Source: JBMZCV01 sp049613665
Lineage (GTDB): Bacteria > Bacteroidota > Bacteroidia > Chitinophagales > UBA2359
Assembly: GCA_049613665.1 (NCBI GenBank)
Contig: JBMZCV010000158.1
Location: 1-11,504 of the forward strand
DNA: 11,504 nucleotides
Direction: 5' to 3'
This document shows positions 6,783 through 11,504 of this stretch, one piece after another. A model generated the notes under the pieces. That model saw only the letters and a list, made by a program, of their open reading frames with translations, did not search any database and had not been told where the DNA came from. The position numbers were made by a program, and so were the translations under genes. The stretch's first letter is position 1, and the number at the start of each line of letters is the position of its first letter.

Positions 6783-7022
6783 GACTTTCATTCTTTCTAC
6801 AATTACGATTTTAGAACTTTTGTTTTGGAACTGAAAAAACTCAAAATCAAACTTTCGCTGAAAGAGCAAGATGTTTGGGACGACTATTATTTGGAATATA
6901 AAGGCGAAATTGATGATTTGAAAATGAGTATAGTTGCCACGAATAAGGCTATTGATGCGGCTGTTTATGACTTGTACGATTTGACGGAAGAGGAAGTAAA
7001 GGTGGTGGAAGAAAAAGTTTAA
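6783..7022 (+). pseudogene. Orphan 3' fragment of a type IIG restriction gene
   Basis: This in-frame remnant encodes the last part of a type IIG enzyme: FYNYDFRTFVLELKKL through TEEEVKVVEEKV and a TAA at 7020-7022. An in-frame stop sits at 6780-6782 and similarity to the intact gene starts abruptly at 6794, so nothing of the nuclease, methyltransferase or specificity regions remains. Against the intact gene there are 9 base changes, 7 silent and 2 altering residues (equivalent to R954K and A972D), which looks like divergence under coding constraint and not pseudogene decay. An internal ATG at 6825 could in principle start a 65-residue peptide, but nothing supports that. It may be the original 3' end of the locus before the cassette arrived. 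Confidence 0.85.
6794..7010 (+). repeat. 217-bp direct repeat, copy 2
   Basis: This is the second copy of 4877-5093, in the same orientation and offset by 1917 bases. It lies just beyond the Abi_2 and coiled-coil genes and before the mutS2 promoter region. Confidence 0.95.
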
Positions 7023-7159
7023 AGACTTAGTGAAACAGGTAAAAAGAATGCTCTTATATAAAATGAACACCTTGATTTTCGATATGTGAGCATCGCAATA
7101 AAGTGTGTATTGTAAATATTGCTTGACACTTAGATTTCAAAAAAACAACAAAAAAACAC

Positions 7160-7179
7160 TACCTTTGAACTTATCTTTG
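7160..7179 (+). promoter_or_regulatory. Tandem -7 boxes, candidate mutS2 promoter
   Basis: TACCTTTG (7160-7167) and TATCTTTG (7172-7179) both match TAnnTTTG and lie about 70-90 bases before the mutS2 start. No TTG is found at good spacing, so strength and choice of box are uncertain. The 7023-7250 gap otherwise shows no convincing gene; a 73-codon frame there overlaps mutS2 out of frame. Confidence 0.45.
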
Positions 7180-7250
7180 CAAAAAGACGTTATTCTGTTT
7201 GTTTTTGCACAAAAAACAAATAAAAGAGCAAAAAATATTTTAACAAGAAG

Positions 7251-9689
7251 ATGGCTAATACAAGATATTATAAAAAAAATAGAAATCGAATTTCTTTATA
7301 TCCAAGAGATATTTTTGAAAAACTAGAGTTTGATAAAATACGAGAATTGTTGCTAGAAAAATGCAAGAGTCCACTAGGAAAACGATATGTCGAGCGAATG
7401 AAACTGCGATTTGATGCAGAAGAGATAGAAGAACTTTTGCGAGAAACTGCCGAGTTCAAAAAACTTGAAATGTTTGAAGAACTGCCTTTTCCATCTGCAA
7501 ATTATTTGGATATAAGTGAGGAACTCAAACTTTTGGCTGTCAATAATTCGGTGTTGAATGAACAGCAGTTTTTTCGTGTTTATCGTGTATTACAACAAAT
7601 TCATGCTGTTTTCAGATATTTTGAAAGCAATGAAAGCGATAGAGCAACACGCTATCCGAGTCTGTTTGCATTCATTTCCGATTTGAATTTCAACAAAATG
7701 GCTCTGCGACTCATCAAAGATGTACTCGACAAAGATGGAAAAGTGCGAAGCGATGCCTCAAAAGAATTGGTGCGTATTCGTCGAGGAATCCAAAGCTGTT
7801 ATAGAGATTTAGACCGAAAATTTAATGCCATTATCACCGATTACAAGAAAAAAGGCTGGCTTTCGGATACCATAGAAAGCGTTAGAGCTGGCCGTCGAGT
7901 GCTGTCGGTTACTTCTGAACACAAGCGGAAAGTAAACGGAATTGTACACGACCTTTCTAGCACAGGCAGTACCTCTTTCATTGAGCCAGAAGCGACTTTG
8001 CAAATCAACAACGAAATTGTAGAACTGCAACAGGCCGAAAGACAAGAGATTTATCGCATCTTGAAGCAGCTTACCACAGAAATCAGACCTTTTGCCGAAG
8101 ATTTGGCAGATTATCAAAAAATATTGGGCGTGTATGATTTTGTTAGAGCAAAAGCCTTGTTTGCCATCGCCACCAACTCACATCAGCCTCGCCTTTCTGA
8201 CGATAAAAGTGTAGAGATTTTCAATGCTCGCCACCCTTTGCTATTACTCAAAAACAAAAGCGAAAAGAAAGATACCATACCATTAAGCATGAACCTTTCG
8301 CTCGCCAACCGTTTGCTAGTAGTGAGCGGCCCGAATGCTGGCGGAAAATCTGTGATGCTAAAAACAGTCGGTCTCATGCAAATCATGTTGCAAACAGGAA
8401 TGCTAGTTCCTTGCAACGACAATTCTATCATGCATATTTTCCAAAAAATATTTGCCGACATTGGCGATGAGCAATCTATCGAAAATGATTTGAGTACATA
8501 TAGTTCTCGACTAAAAAACATGCGTTTTTTCACCGAAAATGCCAACGCAAAAACCCTCATTCTCATCGACGAGTTTGGCTCTGGTACAGACCCAGCACTT
8601 GGTGGGCCGATTGCCGAAGCTATTTTGGAACATTTGAATAGCAAATTTTGCTATGGCGTTATCACTACTCACTATTCCAACCTAAAAGTTTACGCCACCG
8701 AAACAGCAGGTATTTTCAATGGCTGCATGACTTTTGACCACCGAAATTTATCTCCTTTATACAAACTCGACATCGGCAAACCAGGCAGTTCATTTGCTTT
8801 TGAGTTGGCTTCGAAAAGTGGTTTGAGCAAAAAAATTATTGCACGAGCAAAATCGAAAGTAGATTCTAACTACAAGCAATTTGATGAACTTTTGACCAAT
8901 TTGCAGCGAGAAAAACAAGCTGTTTTGAATCGTGAAAAGGATTTGACAAAACAGGAACAAAAATTCAAAAACTTGATAGCTCAGTATGAAAAGAAAACGG
9001 CAACGCTAGACAAACAACGCAAAAAAATCATTTTGGAAACGCAAGAAAAAGCTCAAAATTATTTGCAAGAAACCAACAAGCGTTTTGAAAAGATGGTGAG
9101 AGAATGGAAAGAAAATAAAGGCGAAAAGAAAATCGTTAAACAAATAAAAACCGAGCTGGAGCAAGATAGAAGCAAGGTAGAAAAAACGATTGAAAAACTC
9201 GAAGACCAAATTTATTACAAAGACATAAAAGTGCCTGTTACGAAAGGTGTTTATGTGCGTTTGTTCAATGGAAAAGAAGTGGGCGAAGTCTTGCAATTGC
9301 GAAGAAATCAGGCTATTGTCGAGTTTCGAGGCTTGCGAACTCATGTGCCGCTAAAAAAATTGGTGGTGGTAGAAAAAGTAGAACCGCCAAAAGAAAACAC
9401 AAGATACCAAAGCTCGCTTTACAACTCTTTGGAGGCACGCAGCGAGTTTGAAAGCACGATAGATGTACGAGGTATGCGACGTGACGAAACACTCAAAAAA
9501 GTAGAAGGTTTTATAGACAAAGCTTTGATTTATAATATTGACGAGCTAAAAATTATTCATGGTTTGGGCGATGGCATATTGCGAAAAAGCATTCGTCAGA
9601 TGTTGCGAAAAGTGCGTGCCGTGAAAAGCGTACACGACGAAGAACCACAATATGGCGGTTCTGGCGTGAGCATAGTAGAGTTGACTTAG
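7251..9689 (+). CDS. mutS2: MutS2 family ATPase/endonuclease
   Basis: The 812 residues have the full MutS2 layout. An N-terminal helical core and clamp region come first, then the MutS-type ATPase with Walker A GPNAGGKS (360-367), Walker B LILIDEFGSGTDP with D440/E441, and THYSNLKVYA shortly after. A long charged coiled coil follows at about 540-650, and a C-terminal Smr nuclease domain carries DVRG (738-741) and IHGLGDGILR around H770. MutS2 proteins bind branched DNA or stalled, collided ribosomes depending on the species; which applies here cannot be told. They lack the mismatch-recognition domain of MutS. The start at 7251 has no clear Shine-Dalgarno, as usual in this phylum. No frameshift or lost motif is seen. 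It is a chromosomal housekeeping gene, marking the right edge of the defence locus. Confidence 0.96.
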   Translation: MANTRYYKKNRNRISLYPRDIFEKLEFDKIRELLLEKCKSPLGKRYVERMKLRFDAEEIEELLRETAEFKKLEMFEELPFPSANYLDISEELKLLAVNNSVLNEQQFFRVYRVLQQIHAVFRYFESNESDRATRYPSLFAFISDLNFNKMALRLIKDVLDKDGKVRSDASKELVRIRRGIQSCYRDLDRKFNAIITDYKKKGWLSDTIESVRAGRRVLSVTSEHKRKVNGIVHDLSSTGSTSFIEPEATLQINNEIVELQQAERQEIYRILKQLTTEIRPFAEDLADYQKILGVYDFVRAKALFAIATNSHQPRLSDDKSVEIFNARHPLLLLKNKSEKKDTIPLSMNLSLANRLLVVSGPNAGGKSVMLKTVGLMQIMLQTGMLVPCNDNSIMHIFQKIFADIGDEQSIENDLSTYSSRLKNMRFFTENANAKTLILIDEFGSGTDPALGGPIAEAILEHLNSKFCYGVITTHYSNLKVYATETAGIFNGCMTFDHRNLSPLYKLDIGKPGSSFAFELASKSGLSKKIIARAKSKVDSNYKQFDELLTNLQREKQAVLNREKDLTKQEQKFKNLIAQYEKKTATLDKQRKKIILETQEKAQNYLQETNKRFEKMVREWKENKGEKKIVKQIKTELEQDRSKVEKTIEKLEDQIYYKDIKVPVTKGVYVRLFNGKEVGEVLQLRRNQAIVEFRGLRTHVPLKKLVVVEKVEPPKENTRYQSSLYNSLEARSEFESTIDVRGMRRDETLKKVEGFIDKALIYNIDELKIIHGLGDGILRKSIRQMLRKVRAVKSVHDEEPQYGGSGVSIVELT

Positions 9690-10005
9690 AAAAAAAGGTG
9701 TGATAAAGTGATTTTTTTCGTAAAATAGCAGTAATTTTGGCCATTTCAATGAAAGAATAGCCTATTTAAATTGTTTCATTTATATTGAAAGAATATTTTT
9801 CAGCGAAAAGCTAAGTAACGCTCAAAAAATAGTTTCTTTATTTGCGTTTGATATTTTCTGACCTACTTTGTTGAAAAGCCTCGCCGTAGCTATGGCTATG
9901 ACTGTGTTTTTCGCCTTGTAGCTCAAAAATCTCCGACTCAAATCGTGAACTTATTTTTTTACTGTTACTAAAACATCGCATCGCTATCATTCACAAACAC
10001 GAACT
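9690..10005. other. Intergenic region between mutS2 and the prenyl synthase gene
   Basis: These 316 bases hold no gene I can support. A TAATTTTG box at 9732-9739 matches the -7 consensus but is about 270 bases from the next start codon and lacks a -33 partner. TTTCAATGAAA at 9744-9754 is a short palindrome. The right half is occupied by the candidate MITE-like element at 9814-9969. The last 36 bases before the downstream gene show no ribosome-binding site. Confidence 0.5.
9814..9969. mobile_element. Candidate MITE-like element, 156 bp
   Basis: The ends, 9814-9836 and 9947-9969, are imperfect terminal inverted repeats of 23 bases with about 18 matches, both starting with AGTAAC when read inward. 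The middle contains a hairpin, GCCGTAGC-TATG-GCTATGAC (9883-9902), with one mismatch. On the minus strand a 46-codon open frame crosses it, encoding ...QGEKHSHSHSYGEAFQQ..., with no known domain. The body is more GC-rich than the flanks. I see no clean target-site duplication. The wording resembles short intergenic elements repeated in Bacteroidota genomes, but only one copy is in this window. Confidence 0.45.
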
Positions 10006-10980
10006 ATGTCACTTTCGTTAAAAGACATTCGACAACCTATCGTAAAAGAACTCGAACATTTTGAGCATGAATTTCGAGAGGCTATGCGTGCCAAAGTAGC
10101 ACTTTTAGACAAAATCATGTATTACATTGTGCAGCGAAAAGGAAAGCAAGTGCGACCAATGTTTGTGTTTTTTGCAGCCAAATTGTCGGGCGATATTACG
10201 GCAAAAACCTATCGTGGTGCTTCGCTCATAGAATTGCTGCATACGGCTTCGCTCATTCACGATGATGTCGTTGATGATGCTTACGAAAGACGCAGTTTTT
10301 TTTCGGTCAATGCCTTGTGGAAAAATAAAATAGCCGTTTTGGTAGGCGACTATTTGCTATCGAAAGGTTTGTTACTCTCTATTGATAATGGCGATTTTCG
10401 GTTGTTGCAGCTCGTTTCAAAAGCCGTAAAAGACATGAGCGAAGGCGAGCTTTTGCAGATGGAACGCAGCAGAAGATTGAATTTGGACGAAGATATTTAT
10501 TTCGATATTATTCGCCAAAAAACCGCTTCTCTGATAGCCTCTTCTGTTTCGGTAGGCTTTGCTTCTGTGAATGATGACGAAGAATTGCAGAAAAAAATAT
10601 GGACGATAGGCGAAAAAATAGGCATTGCGTTTCAGATTCGTGACGACTTGTTTGATTTTGGCAGCGAAAATGTAGGAAAGCCAACAGGCATTGATATTCA
10701 GGAAAAAAAGCTAACTTTGCCACTCATTTATGCCATCAATCACGCTTCGGAAGCCGATAAAAGACGCATTATTTATACCATAAAAAAATATAACAATAAT
10801 AAGAAAAAAGTAGCTGAAGTCATTGATTTTGTGCATAAAAGTGGCGGCATCGAATATACGCAAAAAGCGATGTATCGTTATCGGCAAGAAGCACTAGATT
10901 TGCTCAAAGATTTTCCAGACAACGAAGGCCGTCGAGGCTTGGAACAATTGCTTTGGTTTACGACTGAACGCAAAAAATAA
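10006..10980 (+). CDS. Long-chain polyprenyl diphosphate synthase
   Basis: The 324-residue trans-prenyltransferase extends farnesyl- or geranylgeranyl diphosphate with isopentenyl diphosphate units, most likely making the side chain of menaquinone. Seen in order: KGKQVRP (45-51) for substrate binding, the first aspartate-rich motif HDDVVDDAYERR (D86, D87, D90), EGELLQM (146-152), KTASL (172-176), and the second aspartate-rich motif RDDLFDF (D213, D214, D217). Small residues A81 and S82 lie four to five positions before the first motif, as expected of enzymes that make long chains; exact product length cannot be read. The length is typical, the catalytic residues are intact and there is no membrane segment. 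IspB-like octaprenyl synthase is the nearest well-known relative. The 5' side carries the candidate MITE-like element, which might influence its expression. Confidence 0.94.
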   Translation: MSLSLKDIRQPIVKELEHFEHEFREAMRAKVALLDKIMYYIVQRKGKQVRPMFVFFAAKLSGDITAKTYRGASLIELLHTASLIHDDVVDDAYERRSFFSVNALWKNKIAVLVGDYLLSKGLLLSIDNGDFRLLQLVSKAVKDMSEGELLQMERSRRLNLDEDIYFDIIRQKTASLIASSVSVGFASVNDDEELQKKIWTIGEKIGIAFQIRDDLFDFGSENVGKPTGIDIQEKKLTLPLIYAINHASEADKRRIIYTIKKYNNNKKKVAEVIDFVHKSGGIEYTQKAMYRYRQEALDLLKDFPDNEGRRGLEQLLWFTTERKK

Positions 10981-11013
10981 TTTTTTTAACTTAATTCATT
11001 GTAATTTAAGCTT

Positions 11014-11042
11014 AGACCTTCAAGGTTTTAAAAACCTGGTCT
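11014..11042. repeat. Intergenic palindrome, possible 3' hairpin of the prenyl synthase gene
   Basis: AGACC (11014-11018) pairs with GGTCT (11038-11042) and, inside it, AGGTTTT (11023-11029) pairs with AAAACCT (11031-11037), leaving TTCA as a bulge. It lies 34 bases past the prenyl synthase stop codon. There is no T-run after it on the plus strand, so it is either an mRNA-end stabiliser or one copy of a dispersed intergenic palindrome. Confidence 0.5.
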
Positions 11043-11067
11043 GAACATATGATAGTGCATATTTTTT

Positions 11068-11075
11068 TATATTTG
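11068..11075 (+). promoter_or_regulatory. Candidate promoter of the small lysine-rich gene, -7 box
   Basis: TATATTTG matches TAnnTTTG, about 88 bases before the preferred start at 11163. No TTG is seen at the usual upstream distance. Confidence 0.4.
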
Positions 11076-11162
11076 ACGCTTTTGGCTATAAAAATATGTC
11101 ATTTCTTTTTTGTTATTTAAACAACTTAAATTATAGTGTACTTAAAAAACTCTATTATCATT

Positions 11163-11330
11163 ATGGCAAAGAAAAAAACGAAAAACGAAAAAGAAGACAA
11201 ATCTCTCAAAAATTATAACATCAACATCAACAGCTTTGGCGAAGTAGAGTCAAACATGACTATTGATGAGATAAATGCTTTTTTGAACAAAAATACAAAA
11301 GATAAAAAACTGCAAAAAGATAAAAAATAA
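11163..11330 (+). CDS. Small lysine-rich conserved-looking protein, 55 aa
   Basis: It begins MAKKKTKNEKEDKSLKN, continues YNININSFGEVESNMTIDEINAFLNK, and ends in a lysine-rich tail. The pattern of a basic N-terminus, a hydrophobic-alternating NIxINSFGE strand and a DEINAFLN helix resembles small uncharacterised proteins common in Bacteroidota, although I cannot name a domain. The frame is open nine codons further upstream (ATG at 11136), but that extension is AT-rich and the MAKKK start is the more natural one. There is no signal peptide or membrane segment. A TAnnTTTG box lies upstream, and its stop codon is part of a 15-bp repeat. Function unknown; the high charge would suit nucleic-acid binding, but that is a guess. 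Confidence 0.7.
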   Translation: MAKKKTKNEKEDKSLKNYNININSFGEVESNMTIDEINAFLNKNTKDKKLQKDKK

Positions 11331-11342
11331 GTGCCAAGCACT
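11328..11342 (-). repeat. 15-bp palindromic repeat, copy 2
   Basis: TAAGTGCCAAGCACT is the exact reverse complement of 2050-2064. Its first three bases are the stop codon of the small lysine-rich gene. The AGTGC-CAA-GCACT hairpin is short, so it would be a weak terminator. Confidence 0.45.
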
Positions 11343-11360
11343 ATTTAATAAACGGTCGAT

Positions 11361-11402
11361 TCGTTGCTAACGCATTGATAATCAAGGTGTTAGCTTCAAC
11401 GA
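11361..11402 (+). terminator. Long hairpin after the small gene
   Basis: Nested pairing is seen: TCGTT (11361-11365) with AACGA (11398-11402), GCTAAC (11366-11371) with GTTAGC (11389-11394), and TTGAT with ATCAA (11375-11379 and 11381-11385) around a single-base apex. A T-rich ATTATTTTTG follows about 10 bases later. It could end the small-gene transcript, or be the recombination scar of an element that continues past the window. The final 100 bases show no gene. Confidence 0.4.
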
Positions 11403-11504
11403 GATGTATCATTATTTTTGTCTAGTTACTTAGAAATTTTGAAAATGTGAGAAATGACATCGTATGTTTGCCTTGTCTTTACTTTTGAGTATAAAATACT
11501 ATAT

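Noticed and set aside
6718..6834. A 38-codon plus-strand frame starting MSKVPFFKKR
   Set aside because: No recognisable domain. It runs out of frame into the duplicated restriction-gene end, and its ATG sits inside the 13-bp inverted repeat, so it is probably incidental.
6825..7022. A free-standing 65-residue protein from the orphan restriction-gene end
   Set aside because: The internal ATG corresponds to a valine codon context in the parent (VLELKK), there is no nearby promoter or ribosome-binding signal, and the similarity extends upstream of the ATG. It is best seen as a gene fragment.
7105..7326. A 73-codon frame before and overlapping mutS2
   Set aside because: It runs through the promoter boxes, overlaps the mutS2 start out of frame, and has a composition like translated AT-rich DNA.
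11361..11402. Integron attC site
   Set aside because: The GCTAAC/GTTAGC arms recall attC, but they do not fit RYYYAAC and GTTRRRY, the usual spaced inner boxes are missing, and no integrase or cassette array is present.
1..11504. CRISPR array, tRNA, rRNA or intact insertion sequence
   Set aside because: No regularly spaced repeats, no cloverleaf-like sequence, no rRNA-like segment and no transposase or integrase gene were seen on either strand.

Overview
The window is AT-rich bacterial DNA that looks like a Bacteroidota chromosome, probably a Cytophagia-type relative. The reasons are the repeated TAnnTTTG promoter box typical of that phylum, the near absence of Shine-Dalgarno sequences, and the gene types. 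The lineage is inferred from style only; no rRNA or tRNA gene is present.

Layout: (1) 1-198, a non-coding stretch full of short inverted repeats, at the 3' side of (2) an adenine deaminase gene (199-1848, minus). (3) A divergent gene on plus, 2085-5099, encodes a 1004-residue single-chain type IIG restriction-modification enzyme. It has an N-terminal PD-(D/E)xK nuclease, a central N6-adenine methyltransferase and a C-terminal specificity region. (4) A minus-strand block of about 1.7 kb follows. It holds an Abi_2 (AbiD/AbiF-type) HEPN abortive-infection protein (5170-6069) with a structured leader and its own promoter, and an unrecognised 170-residue coiled-coil protein (6160-6672). (5) A 217-bp near-identical second copy of the 3' end of the type IIG gene (6794-7010) closes the block, so the two minus-strand genes lie between direct repeats. 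(6) mutS2 (7251-9689, plus), (7) an intergenic region with a candidate 156-bp MITE-like element (9814-9969), (8) a long-chain polyprenyl diphosphate synthase (10006-10980), (9) a small conserved-looking lysine-rich protein (11163-11330), and hairpins to the window end.

Reading: housekeeping genes (purine salvage, MutS2, isoprenoid chain synthesis) surround a compact defence locus. The type IIG enzyme would cut and methylate DNA, while the Abi_2 HEPN protein is a probable RNase acting by abortive infection. The direct repeats suggest that the Abi cassette entered at, or together with, the 3' end of the restriction gene. They predict that recombination between the repeats would remove exactly 1917 bp and leave an intact restriction gene with a slightly different C-terminus. 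The Abi_2 gene has a consensus promoter overlapping the end of the coiled-coil gene, followed at once by a GC-rich hairpin and a T-run. This is the layout of an attenuator or a small upstream RNA and is the most likely place for less-described biology here.
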